A stretch of 64,000 bases of DNA from Agriotes lineatus. Taxonomy: Eukaryota; Arthropoda; Insecta; Coleoptera; Elateridae. Of the stretch, positions 18,734-29,873 are shown piece after piece; positions within the stretch are counted from its first letter, which is position 1; the number at the start of each line of letters is the position of its first letter. A model generated the notes under the pieces. The model was not told where the DNA came from and searched no databases. It worked only from the letters and a program-made list of their open reading frames with translations. The position numbers were made by a program, and so were the translations under genes. The stretch spans positions 1 to 64,000 of the forward strand of contig CALNHX010002992.1 in NCBI GenBank assembly GCA_940337035.1, written 5' to 3'.

Positions 18734-19277
18734 AAGTATTTTAAAATAAAAGCTAAAAAACTTTTTAAACTTAGGTAATAACTTTATTTTTTTTTAGTAT
18801 AAAAGTATAAATGTTTACAACTGTTGAAAAATTAAATCTGAGTATTCAGTTGTAGGAGTAATAATGTTAGAGGATGAAGGCCCAGTAAACCATTTTATAT
18901 AGTATAGATGTAAAATAAATTTTCCTTATAAATGATGTAACCTCTATGCAATTATCGAATTTACGTTAGTTTTACAGAAATGCTATGTTTAATGACAGTA
19001 GTATTTTCCCTAGATGTTTTTAAGCAAAATAGATGTCACCAAATAGACGTAAATGTAACATTGAACTAGTGTCATTGATTTTATGTTAGTAAGGCAATGT
19101 TACATAGCACTCTTAATTTCAACATCGAAAATACATTTTTTGCTTAATGTAAATAATATATTCATTGTAAAATGTAATTATAATCGTGATTAAGAGATGA
19201 TATTTATTAATAAATGTAATTAAAATTCAGGGTTCAGAAGTATAATATCTTTATTGTAGTAAGTAAAATACATCTAC
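18734..19277. other. AT-rich non-coding stretch
   Basis: No ORF, RNA gene or repeat structure was recognised. Confidence 0.5.
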
Positions 19278-19383
19278 ATGGTTATACCTATACCTGTACA
19301 TTATAAAACTATACATATATAATATATAAAATGGTTATACCTATACCTGTACATTATAAAACTATACATATATAATATATAAA
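19278..19383. repeat. 53-bp tandem duplication
   Basis: Two virtually identical units begin ATGGTTATACCTATACCTG at 19278 and 19331. Confidence 0.95.
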
Positions 19384-19614
19384 ATTTACTTATTGGTTAA
19401 TTGCTTAAAATATGGTGTTAAGAATATTTTAACAGCAACTATTAAGTACAGAAAGAATCGAGAACAATACTAATATACTCTTGACAAAATGCATTAAGCT
19501 GTCTCTTTGTAACTCTTTGTTGTACTTCAGCTTCGTCAGAATTTAAAGTAATTTTTTGTAATGAATTATTGTATTATTGTCACATGTTATTTTTCATGAT
19601 TCAAACGTTAAGTA

Positions 19615-19917
19615 CGCGCCAGCGTGGCTTTGATGGTTAGAGCATCGGACTGCGGCGCGGAAGTCTGGAGTTCAAATCCCAGATCGATGCCTGGCGGGCG
19701 GCCTACCCAGTCGCTTTAAATAATTGGGAACCTGCGTTCGAAAGAACAAGGGGTAATAATGCGGTTGTCTAATGCGTGGTGCTCACCACATCACCACGTG
19801 TCATGAATTTGACACGCGACAGCCGGGTGTGAGAGCGAGGATACGGAAGCTCTAACCTTCCGCCTTGCAGGCCAAGCTCCTTCATGGGGTGTTAGTGCCT
19901 CACCATTACCATTATTA
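19615..19917 (+). mobile_element. tRNA-derived SINE with 13-bp target duplication
   Basis: The head resembles a tRNA with an A box around TGGCTTTGATGGTTAGAGC and a B box GAGTTCAAATCCC. The body ends in a short ACCATTACCATTATTAC tail. CAAACGTTAAGTA flanks it exactly at 19602-19614 and 19918-19930. The length of about 303 bases and the tail fit a Pol III SINE mobilised by a LINE machinery. Confidence 0.88.
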
Positions 19918-19976
19918 CAAACGTTAAGTAAAATAAATTAAAAAAAAAGTATCTGCATTTTACGTTCATAATCACT

Positions 19977-20414
19977 ATATACAGGGTAGTGAAAAAATTG
20001 CGCCATTATATTGTCGACGCGTTGCAGACCTCCACAACTAATAACAAATTTGAATATCAATTTATAATTTTCAGTTATATACAAAGTTGTGGAACTTCAA
20101 TGGTTAACAGATGCGGTTACATTCTATATTTGAGGTAGAAGTACATGATTTACGGTCATGCTATCCAAAAAAATAATTTGTTAAGTGTTGCAAGTCTCTG
20201 TTTTTGTTAAAAATACCAAGAAAACATTAACATAACATCTTGCAACATTGCGTAAAAATCTAGGGCACTTTTAGCTTTAAGCATATAATATATTTCACAC
20301 CAACAGCTTAATTGGAGATTAGTATTGGAATGCAATTTATAGGAAAGAACTCTATGCACCCTCAAGAAAGCAGGAGTAATGATATAATACGCTGTTTTTT
20401 CACCACTCTGTATA
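19977..20414. mobile_element. MITE with TATACAGGGTAGTGAAAAAA termini
   Basis: The left end TATACAGGGTAGTGAAAAAA is mirrored on the right by TTTTTTCACCACTCTGTATA. About 438 bp with no ORF. The TA at both edges suits a Tc1/mariner-like or related TA-targeting family. Confidence 0.75.
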
Positions 20415-21330
20415 ATAATTTACTAGTTTTTCAGAATTACAACTTTTATATGCAGTTCCTGAAGAATTATCTTAAAGAGGTTGAAACATTATAAAGGTAA
20501 AGTTTAAAAACGATAGTAGTAATGAGCATTATGTTACAAACATATCTTTAATAATAATTTGTATAGGGTTAAAATTTAAAGAAATAGTTCTGTATACATA
20601 CAATGTCCCACACATCTTTCAATGACAAATATTTGCAATTTTAAAAAAAATGAGGTTATCAGTTGCTAAATATTGGAAGAACAACTACGTATCGTGGTAT
20701 CTGAATTAATGTACCATCCTGGCATATTGATAATAGCCATTTTAAATTATTTTCTTCAAATTGCAGTACTTTTTGTATATAGATATGTTAATATTAAATA
20801 TTAGTTTGTTCTCAATCAAGTAAAACTTTTAATAATTTAGTTAGATAACAATATTGTCAATAAAATGCAGAAAGCCTTTCCGGTGTCAGTAGAACGTGTA
20901 TAACATTGAAATAAAAAAGTGTACAGCTTTCATTAGGTAGGTATACGTAAAGCAGGAACAATTGTGGTAGCATTTGTTTCAGTAGTTTTTCCAGTATTAA
21001 TCTAAAAAAATATATTTGGAAGTTGCACATGGTATATTGCATACCTGATATATATTTTTTGAAATATTCCTTAAGCAGTTATTATCTAAGGAATATAAAT
21101 TTTAGAAAGAATGACAGAAAAGAATATTTAACATCACGGGATGCATAAACAAGTATGAATGCCATTTTGAAACAAATATATAGAAGATTCACAATACCAA
21201 CATTTTTAAATTAACTTTGATGTCATATCATGTTTTTCCTTTAATTTAATAATATTCAGGTGTAACCAGGTTCTTTCAAATTTAAGATATATTTGGCATG
21301 TGCGTGATATCAAGAATATACGAGTAGGTA
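20415..21330. other. AT-rich non-coding stretch
   Basis: No gene, RNA or clear repeat was recognised on either strand. Confidence 0.5.
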
Positions 21331-22100
21331 TATACAGAGAGTGGTTCAGCTAAGATAACGCCTCTACATGTTATATTGATGCAATCCAAATTAGATGTGT
21401 AAGATATCACAAAAACTTATTTGATTAAAATAACAATAATGTAATTAGGTATCACGTATACCTGCGAATTGCATATCTGTCACCAACTGCAGTCAATGAC
21501 AACCTAGTTCAGAAAACAATATTATTTACAGGTATACCTAGACTATATTCACCAAATCGAGTCAGTACAAACTGCAACCCAAGTTACAAATATCAGCATC
21601 AATTGATTACTAATATCAAAGAGTATCTAAATATCTAATATTAGATAGTCTTTGCTAATATAATTTTATTAAAATTTAGATCATAGAATTATATATATCA
21701 TAGAGGGTATGTTTTTTGTCAAATTTGACAACTGTTTTTGTAAAGCTTGGATTGTCAATTGTGCAATATCTGATCAAAGAACTCTGCTAATTCTGACCTG
21801 AGAATAAATCTTATTCATTATTCATATTAAAGACATGACACATTGATTATAACATTAATAAAGACAGCGACAGGGTCATGTCTCTCTGATTAAAATTTTG
21901 AGTCACGTTATGTTATTGATCTAGTTACATTTGATATTTGTAACTTGGGTTGAAGGTTTTACTGACTCAATTAGGTGAATGAAGTGTAATTCTTAATTTC
22001 CTAATTGTTACTTAACTAATTTCCGTTGCTGTGGTACATGCAATATGGGTTGAATAACCTCAACTGCAAGGCGCGTTATTTAAGCTAAATCACCTTATAC
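21331..22100. mobile_element. long foldback MITE, about 770 bp
   Basis: TATACAGAGAGTGGTTCAGC at the left and, reversed, GTATAAGGTGATTTAGC at the right form diverged termini. Inside, CAACCCAAGTTACAAATATC (about 21575) and GATATTTGTAACTTGGGTTG (about 21932) are perfect inverse copies, with GAGTCAGTA also mirrored. The arms are long and imperfect. Confidence 0.7.
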
Positions 22101-22115
22101 TGATGGGGTCATAAT

Positions 22116-22462
22116 TATACAGTGAATTTATTATAACGCGCAATGTGGCATTCCCGTTTCCATAAGGACTTGATTGTTACTATTGGTTTCCAAGGGTACG
22201 CCACGCCATGTGTAAGTGCGTTTATTTTTAAAATGCAATATGTGACCCGTAATTTTACTGAAAAAGAATCATCAGAAAGAACAACAGGGCATGTAATAAC
22301 CCACATACTTGCTGTAAACTGAAGTCTTTATACTATTTGATCAACAGAATTCCGTCCTCCGTAGAATATATTATGTTTTTACAAACTCAGTAACGTTTCC
22401 ATATTGCATTTTAAAATAAAGGCATTTACACATATTGCGCGTTATAATAAACTCCCTGTATA
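22116..22462. mobile_element. foldback MITE with TTATTATAACGCGCAAT arms
   Basis: TATACAGTGAATTTATTATA at the left is mirrored by TATAATAAACTCCCTGTATA at the right, and TTTTAAAATGCAATATG is mirrored inside. No coding. Confidence 0.65.
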
Positions 22463-22680
22463 TAACAGCAATGAGATAACATGAACAACAAAATAGAATG
22501 CTTGAGTAAGAAAGAGATGACATAGGAAAAAAATATTTTAGTAGGCATGCTTGGTTGACATCTGTCATAATTAAAATAAACGTCAGGCCAACTCGAATAT
22601 TTGCTACTATATTTATCTCTTTCTTACTCAATCAATACGTGTTATTTTCTTGTTCATGTTATCTTATTGCTGTTATATAC
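22458..22680. mobile_element. foldback MITE, 223 bp, arms of about 60 bp
   Basis: GTATATAACAGCAATGAG with ATAACATGAACAA and GAGTAAGAAAGAGA on the left is mirrored by TCTCTTTCTTACTC and TTGTTCATGTTATCTTATTG to GTTATATAC on the right, with about 100 bases between. It abuts the previous MITE at its TATA end. Confidence 0.8.
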
Positions 22681-22780
22681 CGGTTGTCCGGTTACATGAA
22701 TGTAAACCATACATACAAAAACAATTAACATCTGTTTCAATTACTAAAAAAATGTAGAGAAAGTATACAGAAGGGAGAAT

Positions 22781-23402
22781 CTACTGTTGCAATTTTAGCT
22801 GCCGTTGATATCTTTGATTCGCCATTAGAAACCACTCTTTTACAACAGTTTCGAATTCTGCGTCTGTATTGGAACACTGCTGCTTAGTAGCTTCTGAAAA
22901 TGCAATATTTAATTGAAACATACATACATACAGGATTTTGTAACAAAGTTACCTTTCAATAAACCAACCATAGCCAAAGCTGACAAGCGGTGGTTGCCTT
23001 TAGCCTCTGTCCAAGAACAGAATCTTGCTAATTCGTTAGCAAATAATTTGGTAAGGCATCTCTTTATCATCTGCTTGCAATCTTTCCCCCCAATTGTATA
23101 CAGGTAGGACATCTGTATAAAATTAATGTAAATATAATTATTGGTGATGAATAATTTTTATCAACCTACCATTTCAGCAGAACGGTTCTCATTTAAGAGA
23201 TCTTCCTCCAGTTTTTGGATTTTCTCATATGTTCTTAACGGCAAATTAAATGGTTTTGTTACGCCCCCTGCTGCTGCAAGAGTACAAGTCTGTTTCTGGC
23301 GTACCAGCAATTCTTCTAAAAGCTTATGATTACGTTCGGCAAGCAATTTTGTCTCTACGACCATGCCTAAGATAGATTTTAATAAGCTATCTGGATTATT
23401 TT
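22781..23402 (-). CDS. DUF4806-type protein, three 3' exons (5' part not found)
   Basis: Three minus-strand exons join in one frame with clean splice sites: 23402-23170 (acceptor TTTTCAG, donor GTAGGT), 23112-22953 (acceptor TACAG, donor GTAAC) and 22893-22781 (acceptor TTTTCAG, stop TAG). The joined product contains LPLRTYEKIQKLEEDLLNEN, then YLYTIGGKDCKQMIKRCL, TKLFANELARFCSW and LSALAMVGLL, the pattern of the insect DUF4806 family, of unknown function. No stop or frameshift is seen. Upstream exons were not recognised within 1.8 kb, where two MITEs lie, so the gene may be long-introned, or a truncated duplicate. It is the best candidate for a host gene in the window; an element-borne origin is possible. 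Confidence 0.7.
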
Positions 23403-23940
23403 CTGAAAAAAATTATAATATGAATACCTTAAACATATTTTCGAAAATTGATTTAGAAAGAATACCTCATTTATTATTTCATGCTATTATAATCTAGCCA
23501 ACCAAAATTCTCTATTTATACTTATATATTTGTCAATCAGATGAGTATTATAGTTAATTTACAGCATGACTCACTTTGCAACAAACTAGAGACACGATGT
23601 AGTAATTGGAAAATAGCATGTTAGGTTAATGAAGAATTCTTTATTTTAAATAAATAATTAAAAATTATTTTTGAGCAAGTGAATTAACAAAAAAAAATGT
23701 TTTGGTGGTACGTCACATAACAATAAAAGTTCTATTTAAATTAGTAGCAAATATAGAATTAATGCTAGTATTTTCCAAATCCCATTCGTGTTGTAGTTTT
23801 TGTAGTAGAATATTTTAGACATTTCCATGCAAATTTCTTATTAAATTTAACTTTTAACATATTTTATTGCAATAAGCATCTAAAATATTCACCACTTATA
23901 GTATTACAGCTGAAAATATTTCGTAGGCTTAATTCAATTA
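23403..23940. other. AT-rich non-coding stretch, possible intron of the DUF4806-type gene
   Basis: No ORF or repeat structure recognised. Confidence 0.4.
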
Positions 23941-24135
23941 TATACCAGGTGACAATGAGAACAGGGAACAGGGTCATGCTTATAGCTTCTGTGTTTATAA
24001 ATCGATTTTGATAAAATTTTTCATGAAGATAGTAGAGATAATTTCTGATCGACCTATAAATATAGTCAAAATGGCGGACTTCCGGTTTCACCGGAAATGA
24101 TACCAACTTTGATTTTTTAAATGGATTACCCTATA
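23941..24135 (-). mobile_element. 195-bp MITE, copy 1
   Basis: Reversed, it begins TATAGGGTAATCC and ends CACCTGGTATA. It shares TTTCCGGTGAAACC, GCCATTTTGA and GGTCGATCAGAAATTAT with the copy at 24574-24760 in the opposite orientation. Confidence 0.8.
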
Positions 24136-24573
24136 TATTTTGTGTTTTTAGGAATCTACAAGTCAGATTGCATAAACTAGTTTTGCCAAATTTTAATTTA
24201 AAAAAAAAATATTTTTTACAACATTTATTTTTTACGATATAAGGCTGTGATTTGAAAAAATATGGTTTAATTGACTCTAGCAACTAATAATAATAGCTCT
24301 TTTATTAATGAAGTCAATAACAAACCTTTAATAAAAGAACAAAGTTTGCTAAACACGTTTTTTAAGAAAAAGTCACTTTTTTAAATGCCACCTACCAAGG
24401 GCCATCTTGCCATTAAGCAGAAAATTTAATTACCAATCTAACGATATGCATCACGCCTAACTTTATCTTTATCTAAAATTAAAGAATAGTTTTTTTTAAT
24501 ATTTCTGTGTAATACATAAGTAAATTCGGCAGCCCATGTAATTTGAGCCGCAGATTGCGAAAAACATAAAATA

Positions 24574-24760
24574 TATAGGGTGATCCATTAAAAAATTAAA
24601 GTTAGTGTTATTTCCGGTGAAACCCGAAGTCGGCCATTTTGAGTATATTTATCGGTCGATCAGAAATTATGTCTAGTATCCTTGTACCAAAGTTCATTCA
24701 AATTCATTCATAAGTAACGGAGACAGGGGAGTGGTCCTGGTATCATTATCACCCGGTATA
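24574..24760 (+). mobile_element. 187-bp MITE, copy 2
   Basis: Begins TATAGGGTGATCC and ends TCACCCGGTATA. Same family as 23941-24135, opposite orientation, moderately diverged. Confidence 0.8.
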
Positions 24761-25173
24761 CTACTAGCTTTAATAGCTTGCAATAAGTAAACGGTCTACC
24801 AAATTTACCTAATCTTTTCGTACAAAAAAATACTTTCGTTTCCCAAAATACTAAATGCTCATCAAAATTAAGAAAATACATAATCTTAGAACGACAACCA
24901 AATATTGACATCATGCTAGTCTCTTATATTATTTGTTCCTAAAAATAACTTTTGTTGGAAAAAAATGCTAAATGTTCACCAAATGTTATTCCGCATTTAA
25001 TTCTAACATGGTACCCAGATATTTAATTTTCATCAGTGTCTTATATTATATAGCAGTTAAGAAACACTATTTGTTTAGCAAAAATATACAATGTGTACTA
25101 TATTGTACTTATACTACATTCAATTTTAAAAGTATACCCAGATTTATAATTCTTGTTATTATTTATATATATA

Positions 25174-25323
25174 CTATAAAGATAGTCCCTCTCACAGCTT
25201 GTGTGGTTACATACACAGTAAAATGTTATTTCTTGACTGGGATAGGGGTTGGAATAACTCCAATCTCAGTGCTACGCACAGGTACCAAGCTTTAATGGTT
25301 AGATTGAAATAAAACCACTTGTA
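25174..25323 (-). repeat. pseudo-LTR of the Penelope-like element, 3' copy
   Basis: 150 bases matching 29711-29860 except for a G/T difference in GGGGTTGGAATAAC versus GGGGTTGTAATAAC. Confidence 0.9.
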
Positions 25324-28300
25324 TGTATCGCCTGACGTTTCGTATTTATTTTTATACTTTTTCAAAGGCTATGGACAAAATTTACAAATAAGCAACGTTG
25401 TTATAAAAGTTATTGAAAGTGAAGGTCTTACCTAACAACTTGTGGAAACCAAAACACATGTTTTTTAATGACCTGTGACGATATTCAAATTTGAACAAAT
25501 TCATAAAAAAGGCCACCAAGATTACAGAGCTGGGCTGCATATGATATAACTACACTTAGTCATACATCTAGCCGGTTACACATTAAAAATTACTAGCACA
25601 TTTAAAATTTGATTTACAATAATTTTATTAACTATTTGGCCAACATGGCCGTCAATTAGATAAAAATCGTGGTATTGAAAATTATTTCTAAGCAAGCAGC
25701 AACAGGTGTCTGGAAGATTGTTAGAAACGCGCATGCGCGGAGCGCAAGGCGTCCAAATGTTACGAGGGGCGTTCAAAATGGAAATGACCAATTAGCTTGT
25801 GCAATGCAATCTAACATGAGACTAGTCAAAAACACGACGACAAGGGTTATGTCTGAAGGTTCTAAAAGGTGGAAACTACAAAAAGAGTTCTAATTGAGCA
25901 CCTAACTTGTAAGTCTAAATAGATCTAAATATAACTAAATTTATTGTGGGACCGTATTGAGTTTATTAAAAATTTATTATTAAAGAATTAGTAATAGAAT
26001 TGGGGCAGTAAAAAGAAAATATTATAAGATAGAAGTAGCTACCCATTGGGCTTTCTCGGTTGGAGAAATTCTAAGGAGAAATCATTGTTGGACATGGCTA
26101 ACAAAAGGTGGTAGGAGACACTAAGATGATCAATGTCAGTATTTGAATTTAAGGTATTATTTGTACCAAAAATGTGGCACATTTCGATGAAAGTGCGGTG
26201 GCTAGAATTTGGTTCAATAGTAATAATTTTTGTATTTTCAAAATTCATACAATGACCAGTGCTGTTGACATGTCCAGCAAGGGCGCAGGCTTTGGGTTTA
26301 AGACGAGAGTCGCTTTTATGCTGAATAATTCTTGATTTCAACCTCTGAGAAGTTTGACCAATATACGTAGAAGGACAACCACTACAGTTTATCTGATAGA
26401 CGGCATTAGGGGTTAGGAGAGCCGGAGTTTTATCCTTTAATTTTGAGAAACAATCTTTTATGATATGATGGTGTTTGTCCGCAATGATAATATGATCGAA
26501 CTTACGAAAAACCTGTTTAATTATATGAGAAAGTCCTTGGACGTAAATGAGACTTTTGTAAAGTGGAGGTTTATCATTTATATTATTATCAGAATTTTCT
26601 GGTGGAATGATCCTGCCCTTGGGGGTGGAGTATAAGATAGAATTTAATAAAGAAATAGGATAATTATTTAATGTAAGAGTATTAATTAATTTATTGAGGT
26701 TAACTGCGTGAAAATCCGGATGCGAGATCGTTAAGATTCTGTGCTTGAGCCCTTTCACTACATTCAACTTATGTCGAATGTTGTGTATAGAATGGAAATT
26801 CAGATAACGGCCAGAACTGGTTGGTTTAACATACCAATCCAGTTTAATAGTGTTGGAATTCGTTCTGATGACCAGAGTGTCCAGAAAGGGGACCGACCTA
26901 TCCTTTTCTCTTTCCACTGTAAATTGGATGTGAGGGTTGAAACCATTGAAAACACTCAGCACATTGGCAACGTCGTCGACCGGTACTGCACAAACTAGAT
27001 CATCAACATACTGGTAAAGAAACGGAAATTGAAAAGCCAGCTTGGGGATGCTTTCCTTTATGATGGTATTGACTATGATTTCGGCCAAAATGGGGAAAGA
27101 GTTGAGCCCATTGGGGATCCAAAGATTTGTTTATAAAAATTATTATTGAAGGAAAAATATGTTGAGTCAAAGATGAATTTAAGAAGGTTAATAAACTGTG
27201 ATTTGGGTATACTAGTTAGTGGTTCTATTAAGTTCCAATTGGTTTCAACAACCTGTATAACCAAATCTACAGGGATATTGGTGAAAAGAGAAACCACATC
27301 TAGTGAAATAATCTCGTAATCAGGTGGTAATTGAAAATTATTAATTTTTTCGCTAAAGGCGAAACTATCTTTGATACGAAAACTATTATATTCATTAAAG
27401 GCTTGCCATAAAATCTCTGCCAGATATTTGGACAGTTTTCTATCTGGAGATTGTGTCGAGGACACAATGGGTCGACAAGGTGTGTCGGGTTTGTGTATTT
27501 TGGGTAAACCATACAATTTAGGAGAAACCGAATTATGACAAATTAAGCGTTTATATGTGGGGTTATCTATGTAATTATTATTATGTAAATCTCTGATTAA
27601 CTTATTATTCCTAGTCTCAATAGACGTTGTGGGATCCTTTTTTAAGGGTTGATAAACCTGGTTATCTTGCAAAAGGGTCTGCATTTTGGAGATGTAATCA
27701 TCACGCTCTAAGGCTACAGTGACATTGCCCTTATCTGATGGTAAAATTACAACATTCGGATTATTTTTAAGAAAGATGTTGCATTTCTTTTCAATAGAAG
27801 ATAAAGGATTATTTGTATTTTTATGATTTTTAAGGAAATCTGTAATGTGGAAAGCTACTAAGGAGCGATAATTGTTCCTTTCCTTATTATCCAAACTATT
27901 AATAATGTCTTCAATTTGAGCAAGATATTTATATAAGGTTGATTTATTATTCAAGCTAACAGGTAACCCAAATTTTGGTCCAAGTGCAAGGAAACGTTGT
28001 ATACAATCAGGGATGACAACATTAGATATATTTTTAAACCACTTATCGGGTGTTACAATAGAATTACTTTGTGTTAAAGGCAGCCTCAAATTATTGAGTT
28101 TATTAATATTATTAGATTTTATTTTATTATAATGAAATTGGTAAAATTTGATCTGTTTTATATTAAAGGCATTGAAAATCTCTCGAGGTAGTAAACGTTT
28201 ACAATTCTCTTTGGATATATGTAAAATTTTATGTAAATATCTAATGGTATCATTTATATCATTTAATTCTATTTTTAAAATATTGTGCAGTAACCTTCTT

Positions 28301-28363
28301 TGTGTGTTATCCACTTTTCTTAGCGTGCGATTGTTCTGCGTTCTGCAAAACACGTTCTCCGTT

Positions 28364-29521
28364 CAGACGCGGATGGGCACAAAAATATCAACCGGGCATC
28401 AAGAGAGGTCAGGCGACCCCCCCCCCCCCCCCAATCGAAAATAATGAAAAATGGAAAGTTGAAATTCCTTTATTAAATGATACAAAAAAAGAAATTGTTT
28501 GATAAAAAATATTTATGAAATAACACAACACAAATTTTCAAAATTATTTTGGGGACAAATAACAAATTTTTAAAATTACAATATTTTTGGAGTAGGTAAG
28601 ATAACATTAAAATAATATATTTTCTAGAAAAAATTCTTAAAATAACAATTGATTTTTAAGTAGCTTCGAGCGGTTTGCTAAGCAATCGATGATGTTGTCT
28701 TGATCGATGTTTTCTAAAACGTCTTTCTTGATACTCATAAGCAAGAAGCTTGAAAGCTTGGTTGGCGAAAATGCAGTAGTTTGATCTTGATTATGAACTT
28801 CGGTACTTTTGGTAATTTCTTGAACATCAACGGGTGTAGAATCCTCCTTGTTCATAAATTGATCTAAACTTTTTACAACTTCCAGCGCCTTTTTCCAAAT
28901 CCAGCTTGCGCTTCAGCCTCACACGTTCGGCGCCGCCCCTTTTTTTTTGACTCCATGTTTATTCGTGAATACAGAATACTAACAGCATTTAACTTTTCTA
29001 GAAAACGAAAAAAAAATATTCGTTCAGTCAAATACATACACGAGTTTCCAATTTGTCAAAAGATAGGTAAATACTTACGGTTTATTCGAGATAGAACTTT
29101 CCAAATCACACAAAACAAAGAACAAGAAACAAGAATAATAAATCATCAAAAATTACCAAACCGGCGCTGTTAACTATATACAGAATTCAGATCACAGGCA
29201 CGAATAACAGTAGTTAGGCTAACAGTGATAAAACCGGAAACCGGATAAACCCGTATTTCCAGTTCAGTATCAATAGCCGGACTGGGCTGGTGCAAGATTA
29301 GAAGACAGTATTACTGGAAATATAAGCGCGTCCCAGCTTTACATGCACCTTCTCCGACTGCTCGTATATCGTATCATGATTCGTTATACGTTGATTAATT
29401 CAATGTATTTATTTTATATTTCTCTTTTATCGGATGTGACCGGCGCGGCGCCAAAAGCATCGAAAACGTCCGCGGCGCCCCGGGAAAATGCCCGGTTTGC
29501 CTTATGGCCCATCCGCGCCTG
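28364..29521. mobile_element. hAT-type non-autonomous element, 1158 bp, inside the Penelope-like gene
   Basis: Termini CAGACGCGGATGGGC and GCCCATCCGCGCCTG are inverted (one mismatch), and TCTCCGTT flanks both sides (28356-28363 and 29522-29529). An inner AACCGGGCAT is mirrored too. A run of C lies at 28419-28432. Removal of the insert plus one duplication restores the host frame. No transposase is recognised inside. Confidence 0.9.
28637..28855 (-). CDS. small ORF in the hAT-type insert, unknown
   Basis: A 72-codon frame starting MNKEDSTPVDVQEITKS and containing FLLMSIKKDVLENIDQDNII. The frame is open upstream to about 28890. It might be the end of an exon captured by the element or a BESS-like tail, but the resemblance is weak. 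Confidence 0.25.
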   Translation of the reverse strand: MNKEDSTPVDVQEITKSTEVHNQDQTTAFSPTKLSSFLLMSIKKDVLENIDQDNIIDCLANRSKLLKNQLLF

Positions 29522-29710
29522 TCTCCGTTGCCTTTATGTAGCCTCTCAGGTGGATTGGTGTGATTCCAAGTTGTCGACATCTGGTTAGGAAAATCCTCCG
29601 ATTTTTGGCTGCCGCCAACTTCTTACTTGTGGTCTGCCAATTCTTTAGGTAGGAGACTGCCTCTTGTCCAAAATCCCTGCTCACTGACTCGTAGAAATGC
29701 ATCGGTAATT

Positions 29711-29860
29711 CTATAAAGATAGTCCCTCTCACAGCTTGTGTGGTTACATACACAGTAAAATGTTATTTCTTGACTGGGATAGGGGTTGTAATAACTCCAA
29801 TCTCAGTGCTACGCACAGGTACCAAGCTTTAATGGTTAGATTGAAATAAAACCACTTGTA
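29711..29860 (-). repeat. pseudo-LTR of the Penelope-like element, 5' copy
   Basis: 150 bases matching 25174-25323. On the minus strand it ends about 9 bases before the ATG of the polymerase gene, so it may carry the promoter. Confidence 0.9.
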
Positions 29861-29873
29861 AAGTTTTGATTTT

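Larger units (their letters stand above)
26039..29702 (-). pseudogene. Penelope-like reverse transcriptase with GIY-YIG endonuclease
   Basis: The frame begins at the ATG at 29700-29702 (MHFYESVSRDFGQEAVSYL, FLTRCRQLGITPIHL), is interrupted by a hAT-type insert (28364-29521), and resumes in frame in the next segment (28355 to 27073). That holds the RT fingers and palm: KLYGLPKIHKPDTPCRPIVS, SLDVVSLFTNIP and FGSPMGSTLSP. At about 27080 one C appears lost from a C-run, shifting the frame. The remainder (27088-26039) contains the catalytic YQYVDDL and the GIY-YIG domain (YQINCSGCPSTYIGQTSQRL, with H and E downstream in TFIEMCHIF). RT plus C-terminal GIY-YIG defines the Penelope clade. Apart from the insert only the one-base shift prevents translation. 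Confidence 0.92.
25174..29860 (-). mobile_element. Penelope-like element with flanking pseudo-LTRs
   Basis: Two direct repeats of 150 bases (25174-25323 and 29711-29860) enclose a reverse transcriptase plus GIY-YIG gene read on the minus strand. The repeats differ at one visible base, so the copy is young. The whole is 4.69 kb, of which 1.17 kb is a later hAT-type insertion. Head-to-tail repeats of this kind are the pseudo-LTRs known from Penelope-like elements. The right repeat abuts the 3' end of the Harbinger MADF-BESS gene. Confidence 0.85.

Noticed and set aside
18645..23402. Harbinger fragment (plus) and DUF4806 exons (minus) as two genes of one element
   Set aside because: They are 4 kb apart with SINE and MITEs between, and no shared TIR was found.
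25020..25400. Possible hammerhead ribozyme in the Penelope-like pseudo-LTR (a CTGATGA on the minus strand near 25031)
   Set aside because: The conserved GAAA and the stems could not be placed around it by eye; a covariance search would decide.
28364..29521. Insert in the Penelope-like gene as an intron
   Set aside because: Inverted CAG/CTG tips and an 8-bp duplication show a transposon insertion; no splice borders at the edges.
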